From NCBI GenBank assembly GCA_016793465.1, contig JAEUJW010000101.1, positions 62,001-126,000 of the forward strand: a stretch of DNA of 64,000 nt, in the 5' to 3' direction. This document shows, piece by piece, positions 9,924 to 19,229 of this stretch (its first letter is position 1; every line of letters begins with the position of its first letter). The notes under the pieces were generated by a model. That model was given only the letters and a program-made list of their open reading frames with translations. It ran no database searches and had not been told where the DNA came from. Source of the stretch: Myxococcales bacterium. Its GTDB lineage: Bacteria; Myxococcota; Polyangia; Nannocystales; Nannocystaceae. The position numbers and the translations under genes were made by a program.

Positions 9924-12900
9924 TCAGCGCGGCGTGGCGCAGACCCGCAGGCCGATCGCCCCCGCGTGCGCGAGCGCGTCGACGGCCCCGCGGAACTCGA
10001 GCGAGCTGCCGAGCATGTCCGAGACGTAGGCCCCGCCGCGGACCAGCCGCTCGTCGCCGCCGCGCCCGGCCGCGACCCACTCGAACAGGTTGCCCGCGGC
10101 GTCGCGCAGGTCGAACGGGCTGTCCGACGCCGGGTGCGAGCCGACCTCGTCGGGGCCGCGGCTGGCGACGTCGCGGGCGTGCGGCCCGGCGAAGTTGGCG
10201 TCCTCGGGGTCGAGCCGCGCCCCGCCCGGGTAGCTGCGCCCGTCGGCCCCGCGGGCCGCGTACTCCCACTCGAACTCGTTGCACAGGCGCGCCCCGGGCA
10301 CCCGGCCGCTGCGATCGAGCCACTCCACGTACGCCTCCGCGTCGGCCGGCGTGAGCCCGCCGACCGGCATGCGCGACCAGTCGTGCGAGGCCCGCGTGGC
10401 GCGCCCGGGGTAGACGAACGGCTCGCCGCTGCGGGTCACGATCGTCGCCTCGCCGCGCGGCACGTGCAGCTCCCACGCGCCCGGCCCGCGGTCGACCAGC
10501 GTCGGCACCCGCGCGCTCGCCGGGTCGGCGAGGTAGCGGGCCCGCTGCTCGGGCGCGAGGTCCTCGAGGAACGCGATCCACTCGCCGTAGGTCGTCTCGT
10601 GGCGCGCCACCAGGAACGCCGGCACCGTGACCTCGTGCAGCGGCGCCGCCGCGAGCGAGCCCTTGCGCAGCGACTCGGCCGCGCCCGTGCCGTAGAGGAA
10701 GCGCCCGCCCGGCACGTGCACGAAGCCCGCCGGCACCCGGCTCGCCGGCAGCAGCGCCGGGCTCACCGTCGGCCGCTCGCCGCGGCGCACCAGCACCGGC
10801 ACGTACGCCCGCGCCAGCCCGTCGGCGGTGAACGTGAAGCGGTACGAGCCTGCCGGCAGCTCGAGCTCCTGCAGCGGCGTGACCCCGAGGTCCCGCGCCG
10901 ACGAGCGTGTCAGCCGCCCGCCCTCGCCCTCGGCGTACGACTCGACGGTGACCCGCGCGCCGAGCGGCTCGCTCGTCACCGTCAGCACCGCCGGGGCCTG
11001 CCAGCGCGCCAGGCGGTCGCCGTCGTCGTCGTACAGCGCGGCCCGCTCGATCAGCGCCTCCGCCTCCGCCGCCTGCCCGGCCTGCTCGGCCAGCAGCGCC
11101 CGCTCGTAGAGCACGTCGGCCAGCGCCTCGCGCACGTCGGAGCGCTCGCCGTCGATGCCCAGCGCCGCCTCGAGCTCGCGCGCCGCCGCGTCGTGGTGGT
11201 GGGCGATCGCCGGCGCCTCGGCCAGCGCCCGCTCCCACGCCGCCTCCCCGCGCGCCGCGTCGCCGGCGTCGAACGCCGCGAACGCCTCGGCCCGCAGCCC
11301 CGCGACGTCCCCGGCCAGCGTGCGCGCCGCCGCCAGGTCGTCGGCGGCGGCGGTGCGGTGGGCCGCGATGCGCTCGTCCTGACCTGTCCTCTGGGTCATG
11401 TACAGCCCGAACAGCCCGGCGGTGGCCACCAGCGGCACCGCGGCGATCGCCAGCCGGCGCAGCAGCACCCGCCTGCGCGCGCGCGCGCGGCTGGCCGAGA
11501 GGAACGTCAGCTCGCGCAGGCGCAGCGAGCCCGCGTCGACGAGGTGGGCCCCGGCCAGCTGCTTGGGCTGCCACAGCAGGTCGCCCGGCCGACCGTCGCG
11601 CTCCCACGCCGCCGCCGCGGTCTCGAGCTGGTGCCGCAGCAGCCGGCCCTCGCGCTCCTCCTCGAGCCAGATCTTCAGCGTCACCCACCCGCGGATCAGC
11701 GCCTCGTGGGCGATCTCGTGGACGATGCCGCCCGGCACGTCGCGCACGACCAGCAGGTGCGCCGCGATCAGGGCGTCGAGCGCCGCCTGGTCCTCGTCGC
11801 AGCTCACCAGCTCGTCGGACGTCAGGCTCGCGCGCGTGTCGTCGACCGTCACCAGCCGCAGCAGCAGGCCGCGAGCCGCCCGCCGCGGCCCGGCGTCGAG
11901 GCGGGCCAGCGCCGCGTCCGCGTGGCGGGCCAGCGCCCCCGAGACCCCGCCGATGCGCTCGAGCGCCGCCGCCGTGATGATCGAGCTGTCGGGCTCGCGA
12001 GCCTCCCACAGCTCCGCCAGCGCGAACTGCAGCAGCGGCAGGCTGCCCTCGACCCCGGCGGTGACCAGGCGCTCGACCAGCTCCTCCGATTCGAAGTGCA
12101 CCTGCTGCGCGTTGGCCGGCCCGACGATCGCCTCGCGCACCGCGTCGATGCTGAGCGGCAGCAGGAAGCACAGCGAGCGCGGCAGCTCGGCCCCCAGCCC
12201 CGGCAGCTGGGCCAGGCGCGTCAGGAAGTCGCCGCGCACCGTCGCCACCACGCGCACGCCCGGGTGCCCGGCCGCCAGGCGGACCAGCAGCGCCGCGGCC
12301 TCGGCCGCCTCGCTCGGCTCGGCCAGCGTGACCAGCTCCTCGAGCTGATCGACGAGCAGCACGAACCCGCGGCGGCCCGCCTGGGCCCGCCGGATCTCCC
12401 GCTCGAGCTCCTCGTGCGGGTCCTCGATCGACGCCGAGATCGACGCCGAGCTGGTCCCGAGGTGGCGCGACAGCGCCGCGATGATGCTGGTCAGCGGGTG
12501 GCGCCCCGGGGTGATCGTCGCCACGTACCAGTTGCTGGTCGCGTCGAGGATCCCGTCCTGCAGCAGCGGCAGCACGCCCGCGCGGCACAGCGACGACTTG
12601 CCGACCCCCGAGTCGCCGGCCACCACCACCAGCGACTGCGCGCGCAGGCGGTCGATCACCGTCTGGATCTCGGTGCCGCGCCCGAAGAACACCTCGCGGT
12701 GCTCCGCCTCGAACGCCCGCAGCCCGCGGTACGGGTTGCCCGCGTGGGTCGCCGCCGCGTGGCCGGCGTTGACCGCCGCGCTGAGCGCCTCGAGCGCCAG
12801 CCGCAGCTCCTCGCCCGAGGCGTAGCGCTCGCTCGGCCGCCGGCGCACGCAGCGGTCGAGGATCGCCGCGAACCGCGGGTCGACCCCCGCCACCCGCTCG

Positions 12901-13673
12901 CGCAGCGGCGTCGGCTCGACCATCTGCACCCGCTGCGCCAGCTGCCCCAGCCCGCTCACGTCGGTCGGCGGGTTGCCGCTGCACAGCACGTGCAGCAGCA
13001 CCCCGAGCGCGTACACGTCGGAGCTGCGCGAGGCCGGCTCGGCCCGCCACAGCTCCGGCGCCATGTAGTTCGGCGTGCCGACCAGCCCCTGCGTCAGCGA
13101 GTCCTCCGGCCGCGTCTCGCCGCTGCCGTAGCCCTCGAACCCGCCGCTGCGCTCGCGCGCCCCCGACAGCGGGTTGTCGACCAGCTTGGCCAGGCTGAAG
13201 TCGAGCAGCTTGACCCCGCCGTCCTCGCCGACGATCGCGTTGGCCAGCTTGATGTCGCGGTGCAGCACCCCGTGGCGGTGCGCCGCCGCCAGCCCGCGCG
13301 CCAGGCCCACGCTGAGCTCGAGCACCTGCCGCCACGGCAGCGGCAGCGCCAGGTCGGCGAGGCTCTTGCCGCGCACGTATTCGGTGACGAGGTACGGGTG
13401 CGTGTCGAGCTCGCCGATGCGATGGATCGCCATCACGTTCGGGTGCTGGATGCGGGCCGCCGCCCGCGCCTCGACGATGAAACGATCGCGGGCGCGGACC
13501 TCGAGCGTGCGGATGAACTTGATCGCCACGGCCCGGTCGAGCACGCGATCGTGGGCGAGATACACGGCCCCCATCTCGCCCTGACCGAGCGGGCGGATCA
13601 GCCGGTAATCATCGAACACCGGCGGCGGGACCCAGGCCTGGATCGCCTGCTTCGAGATCGGCGCCGACACCAC
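9924..13673 (-). CDS. Ser/Thr kinase - STAND ATPase - PEGA-like - formylglycine-enzyme-like fusion protein
   Basis: A 1,249-residue multidomain protein. Kinase domain about 22-300: GQGEMG, VAIK (K52), HRDIKLAN (D140) and a DFS in place of DFG (158-160). A STAND-type ATPase follows: NPYRGLRAF then Walker A GDSGVGKSS (353-361) and a Walker B VLLVDQLEEL near 440. A transmembrane helix lies near 735-755, then a coiled region, a PEGA-like beta domain (SEPLGARVTV..LPAGSYRF) and a C-terminal FGE/SUMF1-like domain ending RGGAYVSD..GLRVCATPR. The DFS keeps the metal-binding Asp. Such fusions in multicellular bacteria are thought to be signalling or conflict sensors. Two GTG codons (13673, 13670) are possible starts. 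Confidence 0.9.
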   Translation of the reverse strand: MVSAPISKQAIQAWVPPPVFDDYRLIRPLGQGEMGAVYLAHDRVLDRAVAIKFIRTLEVRARDRFIVEARAAARIQHPNVMAIHRIGELDTHPYLVTEYVRGKSLADLALPLPWRQVLELSVGLARGLAAAHRHGVLHRDIKLANAIVGEDGGVKLLDFSLAKLVDNPLSGARERSGGFEGYGSGETRPEDSLTQGLVGTPNYMAPELWRAEPASRSSDVYALGVLLHVLCSGNPPTDVSGLGQLAQRVQMVEPTPLRERVAGVDPRFAAILDRCVRRRPSERYASGEELRLALEALSAAVNAGHAAATHAGNPYRGLRAFEAEHREVFFGRGTEIQTVIDRLRAQSLVVVAGDSGVGKSSLCRAGVLPLLQDGILDATSNWYVATITPGRHPLTSIIAALSRHLGTSSASISASIEDPHEELEREIRRAQAGRRGFVLLVDQLEELVTLAEPSEAAEAAALLVRLAAGHPGVRVVATVRGDFLTRLAQLPGLGAELPRSLCFLLPLSIDAVREAIVGPANAQQVHFESEELVERLVTAGVEGSLPLLQFALAELWEAREPDSSIITAAALERIGGVSGALARHADAALARLDAGPRRAARGLLLRLVTVDDTRASLTSDELVSCDEDQAALDALIAAHLLVVRDVPGGIVHEIAHEALIRGWVTLKIWLEEEREGRLLRHQLETAAAAWERDGRPGDLLWQPKQLAGAHLVDAGSLRLRELTFLSASRARARRRVLLRRLAIAAVPLVATAGLFGLYMTQRTGQDERIAAHRTAAADDLAAARTLAGDVAGLRAEAFAAFDAGDAARGEAAWERALAEAPAIAHHHDAAARELEAALGIDGERSDVREALADVLYERALLAEQAGQAAEAEALIERAALYDDDGDRLARWQAPAVLTVTSEPLGARVTVESYAEGEGGRLTRSSARDLGVTPLQELELPAGSYRFTFTADGLARAYVPVLVRRGERPTVSPALLPASRVPAGFVHVPGGRFLYGTGAAESLRKGSLAAAPLHEVTVPAFLVARHETTYGEWIAFLEDLAPEQRARYLADPASARVPTLVDRGPGAWELHVPRGEATIVTRSGEPFVYPGRATRASHDWSRMPVGGLTPADAEAYVEWLDRSGRVPGARLCNEFEWEYAARGADGRSYPGGARLDPEDANFAGPHARDVASRGPDEVGSHPASDSPFDLRDAAGNLFEWVAAGRGGDERLVRGGAYVSDMLGSSLEFRGAVDALAHAGAIGLRVCATPR

Positions 13674-13938
13674 GCCACTCTATCCGAACGCTGTAATCGC
13701 GGGTGCCGGCCCCGTCGCGGCGCGCGTGATCGAGTTCACCAGCCGCGCGCGACTCGCCGCCCGCACGCGCGCGCCTGCTCGCCGGCGATCTCCGGCCCCG
13801 CAGGCGTGAGCTTAGCGGCCGACGCCTCGCCCCGTAAAACCCGCCTCCGGGCCCCTACGCGGCCGCCTGCCGGCTCATGGGCGCTCGCACGCGGGCGTTG
13901 ACGCGTCTGCGCGAGATCGATATGGAGTTCTCGCCATC

Positions 13939-16938
13939 ATGACTGACGCGCTTCGATTCGACGGAAAGGTCGCCCTCATCACGGGCGCGGGCAACGGGCT
14001 CGGCCGCGCCCACGCGCTCCTCTTCGCCAGCCGCGGCGCCAAGGTCGTCGTCAACGACCTCGGCGGCGCAGCCACCGGCGGCGGCAAGAGCTCGGCCGCC
14101 GCCGACGCCGTCGTCGCGGAGATCAAGGCCGCCGGCGGCGAGGCCGTCGCCAACTACGACTCGGTCGAGGACGGCGGCAAGCTCGTGCAGTGCGCGCTCG
14201 ACTCGTTCGGCCGCATCGACATCGTCGTCAACAACGCCGGCATCCTCCGCGACTCGTCGTTCGTCAAGATGAGCGAGTCGGACTGGGACCTGATCATGCG
14301 GGTCCACGTCAACGGCGCCTTCAAGGTGACCCACGCCGCCTGGCCGCGGCTGCGCGAGCAGGGCTACGGCCGCGTCATCTTCACCGCCTCGGCCGCCGGC
14401 ATCTACGGCAACTTCGGCCAGGCCAACTACAGCACCGCCAAGCTCGGCCTCGCCGGCTTCGGCTTCACGCTGGCCGCCGAGGGCCGCAAGTACAACGTCC
14501 GCGTCAACACCATCGCCCCGCTGGCCGGCTCGCGCCTGACCGAGACGGTCATGCCCAAGGAGATCACCGACGCGCTGCGACCCGACTACGTCAGCCCGCT
14601 CGTCGCCTGGCTGTGCCACGAGCGCTGCGAGGAGACCGGCGGCCTGTTCGAGGTCGGCGGCGGGTTCTTCGCCAAGCTGCGGTGGGAGCGGACCGCGGGC
14701 AAGATGTTCCGCGTCGGTCGCGACATCACCCCGGAGACCGTCGAGAAGAACTGGGCCACCATCGTCGACTTCGGCAAGACCACCCACCCGACCGACGTCA
14801 CCCGCGCCCTCCAGCCGGTGCTCGACAACGTCCAGGCCGGCCCCAGCAAGGGCGGCAACGAGTTCATCGACGTCGACCAGGCCCTCGGCTACGAGTTCCC
14901 CAAGCTGTCGACGTCGTACGACGAGCGGGACCTCGCGCTCTACGCCCTCGGCGTCGGCGCGGCCGCCGACCCGCTCGACGACAACGACCTGCGCCTCGTC
15001 TACGAGATGCACGGCAAGGGCTTCGTCGCCCTCCCCACGTACGCCGTGATCCCCGCGCTCACCGGCGTGATGAAGGCCTTCCGCGAGGGCCACGTCGCCC
15101 CCGGCCTCAACTACGGCCTCGACCGCCTGCTCCACGGCGAGCAGTACACCGAGCTGCGCCGCCCGCTCCCGCCGCACGCCAAGCTGTCGCACCGCACGTG
15201 GGTCAAGGACATCTTCGACAAGGGCAAGAACGCCTTCGTGGTGTTCGCCATCGAGACCTCCGACGAGTCCGGCGAGGTGCTCGCCTACAACGAGCTCGGC
15301 TCGGTCATCCGCGGCGCCGGCGGCTGGGGCGGCGACCGCGGCCCCGCCAGCGACATCAACACCCCGCCGGACCGCGCCCCCGACTTCGTGCGCAGCGAGA
15401 AGATCGGCGACAACCAGGCCCTGCTCTACCGCCTCTCCGGCGACTGGAACCCGCTGCACGTCGACCCCAACTTCGCCTCGGCGTTCGGCTTCTCCAGGCC
15501 GATCCTCCACGGCCTATGCACCTACGGCTACGCCGTCCGCCACGTGCTGCGCGCCCTCGACATCGACCCCCGCAAGTTCAAGAGCGTGAAGGTCCGCTTC
15601 GCCGACAGCGTGTTCCCCGGCGAGACGCTCGTCACCGAGATCTGGAAGGAGTCGGACACCCGCGCCGTGCTGCGCTGCCGCGTGCAGGAGCGCGACAAGC
15701 TGGTCCTGTCCCACGCCGCCGTCGAATTTTACAAAGACATCCCCAACACCGCGCCGAAGGCCAAGGCCGCCCCCGCGGGCGCCGCCGCCGCCGCCGCGCC
15801 GGCGCAGCCGAACAGCGGCGACATCTTCACGGCGATCGGCCAGTTCTTACAAAAAAACCCCGACGCCGCCGCCAAGGCCAATACGATCTTCCAGTTCAAA
15901 CTCAGCGACCCCGCGAGCGTGTGGACGATCGACTGCAAGGCCAACAACGTCGCCCAGGGCGAGACGGCCGCGCCCGAGTGCACGCTCGAGCTCAGCGACG
16001 CCGACTTCATGGCCATGTGCACCGGCAAGGCCGACCCGCAGCAGCTCTACATGGGCGGCAAGCTCAAGATCGCCGGCAACGTGATGGCCTCGATGAAGCT
16101 GAACTTCCTGAAGAAGCTCGACCCCGAGGCCGTGCTCGCGGTCATGCGCGCGCGCGTCGGCTCGGCCGCCGCCGCCGAGGTCGTGCCCGAGGCCCCCGCC
16201 GCCAGGGCCGAGCCGAGCAGCGCCGACATCTTCACCGCCATCGGCCAGTTCCTCACCAAGAACCCCGACGCCGCCGCCAAGGCGAACACCGTGTTCCAGT
16301 TCAAGCTCGTCGACCCGGCCAGCGTGTGGACGATCGACTGCAAGGCCAACAAGGTCGCCCCCGGCGAGGGCGCCGCGCCCGAGTGCACGCTCGAGCTCAG
16401 CGACGCCGACTTCATGGCCATGTGCACCGGCAAGGCCGACCCGCAGCAGCTCTACATGGGCGGCAAGCTCAAAATCGCCGGCAACGTGATGGCCTCGATG
16501 AAGCTCAACTTCCTGAAGAAGATCGAGCCCGAGTCGGTGCTCGCGGCCATGCGCGCGCGCACCAGCGCCGCGCCGTCCGCCGCCGCTCCGTCCGCCGCCG
16601 CTGCGGCCCCCGCGGCCCCGAAGACCGCCCAGGCCCCCGCCGTCGCCGACCGCGCCGCCGGCAAGCTGTCCGCCAGCAAGACCGACGCCGCCGCCGTGCA
16701 GCTCCGCGTGCGCGAGCCCGAGAGCGCGTGGGTCCTCACCCTCGGCCCGCAGGGCGCCACCCTCGCGGCCGGCGAGGCCGACAAGCCGTCCGCCACCGTC
16801 ACGCTGTCCGACGACGACCTCGCCGCGCTGGCCCGCGGGCAGGTCACCGCCAGGTCGCTCTACCAGCACGGCAAGCTGCGCGTCGACGGCGACGCCCGGG
16901 CCGCCCATCATCTATCGCTCCTCGAGGGCGTCCTTTAG
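13939..16938 (+). CDS. Multifunctional beta-oxidation protein (MFE-2 type): SDR dehydrogenase, MaoC hydratase, three SCP2 domains
   Basis: A 999-residue fusion laid out like the peroxisomal D-bifunctional protein HSD17B4. Residues about 5-300 are a short-chain dehydrogenase (TGAGNGLG, catalytic YSTAK) predicted to oxidise 3-hydroxyacyl-CoA. About 320-600 is a hotdog/MaoC 2-enoyl-CoA hydratase 2 with the signature GDWNPLHVDP and HGLC. Three sterol-carrier SCP2 domains follow (about 620-735, 757-870, 905-999), the first two being a near-identical tandem duplication. Animal MFE-2 has a single SCP2. The thiolase next door completes the beta-oxidation spiral. Substrates such as branched acyl-CoA or sterol side chains are inference. 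Confidence 0.93.
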   Translation: MTDALRFDGKVALITGAGNGLGRAHALLFASRGAKVVVNDLGGAATGGGKSSAAADAVVAEIKAAGGEAVANYDSVEDGGKLVQCALDSFGRIDIVVNNAGILRDSSFVKMSESDWDLIMRVHVNGAFKVTHAAWPRLREQGYGRVIFTASAAGIYGNFGQANYSTAKLGLAGFGFTLAAEGRKYNVRVNTIAPLAGSRLTETVMPKEITDALRPDYVSPLVAWLCHERCEETGGLFEVGGGFFAKLRWERTAGKMFRVGRDITPETVEKNWATIVDFGKTTHPTDVTRALQPVLDNVQAGPSKGGNEFIDVDQALGYEFPKLSTSYDERDLALYALGVGAAADPLDDNDLRLVYEMHGKGFVALPTYAVIPALTGVMKAFREGHVAPGLNYGLDRLLHGEQYTELRRPLPPHAKLSHRTWVKDIFDKGKNAFVVFAIETSDESGEVLAYNELGSVIRGAGGWGGDRGPASDINTPPDRAPDFVRSEKIGDNQALLYRLSGDWNPLHVDPNFASAFGFSRPILHGLCTYGYAVRHVLRALDIDPRKFKSVKVRFADSVFPGETLVTEIWKESDTRAVLRCRVQERDKLVLSHAAVEFYKDIPNTAPKAKAAPAGAAAAAAPAQPNSGDIFTAIGQFLQKNPDAAAKANTIFQFKLSDPASVWTIDCKANNVAQGETAAPECTLELSDADFMAMCTGKADPQQLYMGGKLKIAGNVMASMKLNFLKKLDPEAVLAVMRARVGSAAAAEVVPEAPAARAEPSSADIFTAIGQFLTKNPDAAAKANTVFQFKLVDPASVWTIDCKANKVAPGEGAAPECTLELSDADFMAMCTGKADPQQLYMGGKLKIAGNVMASMKLNFLKKIEPESVLAAMRARTSAAPSAAAPSAAAAAPAAPKTAQAPAVADRAAGKLSASKTDAAAVQLRVREPESAWVLTLGPQGATLAAGEADKPSATVTLSDDDLAALARGQVTARSLYQHGKLRVDGDARAAHHLSLLEGVL
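15811..16563 (+). repeat. Tandem duplication of an SCP2-domain coding segment (period 405 bp)
   Basis: Two SCP2 segments (15811-16158 and 16216-16563) align with an exact 405-bp offset and are nearly identical in DNA over long runs, which indicates recent duplication or gene conversion. The clearest differences are codon choices: copy 1 has TTC TTA CAA AAA AAC where copy 2 has TTC CTC ACC AAG AAC. The third SCP2 domain is diverged. Confidence 0.9.
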
Positions 16939-16987
16939 TTAAACTTCACCCGTCCGCCGCCAGTCCACGAAAGGTTTTAAAAGAGCC

Positions 16988-18169
16988 ATGAGCAACGCAG
17001 TCCACGTCATCGGGGTCGGCATGGTGAAGTTCGCCAAGCCCGGAGCCAGCGACGACTACCACGTGATGGCCGCCGGCGCCGCGCGCACGGCCCTGAAGGA
17101 CGCCGGCGTCGACTACCGCGACATCGAGCAGGCCTTCGCCGGCTACGTCTACGGCGACAGCACCTGCGGTCAGCGGGCCGTCTACGAGCTCGGCCTCACC
17201 GGCATCCCGGTCGTCAACGTCAACAACAACTGCTCGACCGGGTCCACCGCGCTGTTCGCCGGCCGCCAGGCGATCCTCAGCGGCGAGGCCCAGTGCGTGC
17301 TCGTCGTCGGCTTCGAACAGATGGAGAAGGGCGCGCTCGCCTCCAAGTTCAACGACCGCCCGACCCCGCTCGACCCGCAGGCCAACCTGATGAACGAGCT
17401 CCAGGGCATCAACAACGCCCCCGGCGCCGCGCAGATGTTCGGCGGCGCCGGCCGCGAGTACCGCTGGAAGTACGGCACCAGGCGCGAGACGTTCGCCAAG
17501 ATCAGCGAGAAGGCCCGCAAGCACGCCGCCAAGAACCCGTACGCGCTGTTCAAAGACGTGCTGAGCGTCGAGGAGATCCTCGCCTCGCCCGAGGTCTTCG
17601 ACCCGCTGACCCGCTACCAGTGCTGCCCCCCGACCTGCGGGGCCGCGGCCGCCGTGCTCTGCTCGGCCGAGTTCGCCAGGAAGAAGGGCCTGCAGAACAG
17701 CGTCACCATCGCCGCCCAGGTCATGACCACCGACTTCAGGTCGAGCTTCGACGACAAGAGCATGATCAAGATGATCGGCTACGACATGGCCAAGGCCGCC
17801 GCCGACAAGCTCTACGAGAAGGCCGGCCTCGGCCCCAGGGACGTCCAGGTCGTCGAGCTCCACGACTGCTTCACCGCCAACGAGCTGCTCACCTACGAGG
17901 CCATCGGCCTGTGCCCCGAGGGCGAGGCCGAGAAGTTCATCTGGGACGGCGACAACACCTACGGCGGCAAGTGGGTCACCAACCCGTCCGGCGGCCTGCT
18001 CTCGAAGGGCCACCCGCTCGGCGCCACCGGCCTCGCCCAGTGCACCGAGCTCGTGTGGCAGCTGCGCGGCCAGGCCGAGGCCCGCCAGGTCGACGGCGCC
18101 CGCGTCGCCCTCCAGCACAACCTCGGCCTCGGCGGCGCCTGCGTGATGACGATGTACCGCAAGGACTGA
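16988..18169 (+). CDS. SCPx-type thiolase / lipid-transfer thiolase
   Basis: A 393-residue thiolase of the sterol carrier protein X class: NNNCSTGS contains the nucleophilic Cys, with [14 protein letters not shown] and [14 protein letters not shown] near the C-terminus carrying the His and glycine-rich loop. The family cleaves 3-ketoacyl-CoA, including 2-methyl-branched and sterol-side-chain intermediates. It lies 49 bp after the MFE-2 gene, so the two very likely form an operon carrying out the last three steps of the beta-oxidation cycle. In animals SCPx is thiolase fused to SCP2; here the SCP2 modules sit on the neighbouring protein instead. Confidence 0.93.
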   Translation: MSNAVHVIGVGMVKFAKPGASDDYHVMAAGAARTALKDAGVDYRDIEQAFAGYVYGDSTCGQRAVYELGLTGIPVVNVNNNCSTGSTALFAGRQAILSGEAQCVLVVGFEQMEKGALASKFNDRPTPLDPQANLMNELQGINNAPGAAQMFGGAGREYRWKYGTRRETFAKISEKARKHAAKNPYALFKDVLSVEEILASPEVFDPLTRYQCCPPTCGAAAAVLCSAEFARKKGLQNSVTIAAQVMTTDFRSSFDDKSMIKMIGYDMAKAAADKLYEKAGLGPRDVQVVELHDCFTANELLTYEAIGLCPEGEAEKFIWDGDNTYGGKWVTNPSGGLLSKGHPLGATGLAQCTELVWQLRGQAEARQVDGARVALQHNLGLGGACVMTMYRKD

Positions 18170-18211
18170 CCCGCGCTCCGCGCTCGCCTCATCCCCGGCG
18201 AGCCCCCCCGA

Positions 18212-18251
18212 CGAGCTCGAAGCCTGTCCCGCAGGACAGGCCTCGAGCTCG
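18212..18251. terminator. Bidirectional hairpin between convergent genes
   Basis: A long near-perfect inverted repeat, CGAGCTCGA (18212-18220) and GCCTGTCC pairing with GGACAGGC and TCGAGCTCG (18243-18251), separated by CGCA. It sits between the convergent thiolase and CHAD genes. There is no U tract, so it may act as a GC-rich terminator or mRNA end stabiliser. Its core, TGTCC-CGCA-GGACA, belongs to a palindrome family seen elsewhere in the window. Confidence 0.7.
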
Positions 18252-18253
18252 CC

Positions 18254-19177
18254 TCATTGACCGGGTTCGGCGCTGCGCCACACCTGCCAGTACACCGCCA
18301 CCCGCCGCACGAACGCCCGCGGCCGCTCGGCGTAGATCTTCCGCCCGAGGTCCCACGCCTCGCGCCGCAGCCGCTCGCGCCGCCGGGCGATCGACGCCGC
18401 CAGCTCGACCTGCCCCGCCGCCGCCGGCTGGGCCGCGAGCACCGCCAGGTCGTGATCGTCGCCCAGCCGCTCGCCGAGCTCGTCGAGCAGCTCCTCGAGC
18501 CCGCCGAGCACCGGCTCGCAGGCGTCGCGCACCAGCTGGACCTGATACCACAGGTCCTTGGCCCGCTTGCGCCAGTCGTGGAACGCCTCGTCCTCCGGCG
18601 CCGTGAAGGCCGCCCGCATGGCCAGGCGACCCTGGCGATACGCGGTCTCGAGCCCGTCCGCAAGCACGTCCCAGGTCAGCTCCTCGCCCGCGAGCCCGTC
18701 GCCGAGCCCCGCCCGCACCCGCTCGAGCGCCGCCGCGGCCGCGACGAGCACGCCGTCCTCCCGCGCCGCCTCGCCCTGCTCCCCGCTCGTGAGCGCCGGC
18801 GCGTCGGGCCGCGCCGCCGGCTCGCGCTCCGCCGCGGCCCGCAGCCCGTCGCGCACCGCCGCCAGCGCCGCGTCGGGCAGCGGCACCAGCTCGTCGAAGG
18901 TCGCCAGCGCGACCGCGGCGTCACGCGCCGCCGCCAGCCCGCGCGCCGCGTCCCGCAGCCCGTAGTTGGCCGCGCGGAACCGCGGCCCCGGCAGCGCCGC
19001 GCGGATCACCCGCAGCAGCGCCCGCACGCGCTTGCTCGCCTTGCGCGCCCCGTGCACCCGCAGCTCCGCGGTGGTCGTGTCGTCTCGCAGCAGCGCGACC
19101 GCTGCGGCGAGCTCGGCCTCCGCGAGCCGACGAACCCCGGCGCCGAGCGCCTCCTGACGCGTGAACCGAAACGGCAT
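18254..19177 (-). CDS. CHAD domain protein
   Basis: A 307-residue all-helical protein starting MPFRFTRQE, with the CHAD pattern of conserved basic/His residues on helices: VHGARKASKRVRALLRVI near residue 40, FHDWRKRAKDLWYQVQ near 215 and LGDDHDLAVL near 250. CHAD domains bind polyphosphate through these basic surfaces. No polyphosphate kinase or CYTH partner lies in the window. The divergent P450 gene starts about 50 bp away, so the two may share a promoter region. Confidence 0.88.
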   Translation of the reverse strand: MPFRFTRQEALGAGVRRLAEAELAAAVALLRDDTTTAELRVHGARKASKRVRALLRVIRAALPGPRFRAANYGLRDAARGLAAARDAAVALATFDELVPLPDAALAAVRDGLRAAAEREPAARPDAPALTSGEQGEAAREDGVLVAAAAALERVRAGLGDGLAGEELTWDVLADGLETAYRQGRLAMRAAFTAPEDEAFHDWRKRAKDLWYQVQLVRDACEPVLGGLEELLDELGERLGDDHDLAVLAAQPAAAGQVELAASIARRRERLRREAWDLGRKIYAERPRAFVRRVAVYWQVWRSAEPGQ

Positions 19178-19229
19178 GTCGCGAGTGTACCGGAGCCCGC
19201 GCCCGCCGCGATCGTCTATCCTTGCGCGC

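Noticed and set aside
9924..10600. Active formylglycine-generating enzyme
   Set aside because: The FGE-like domain is fused to a kinase and lacks a clear catalytic Cys pair in the expected C-terminal strand, so I treat it as a binding or regulatory module.
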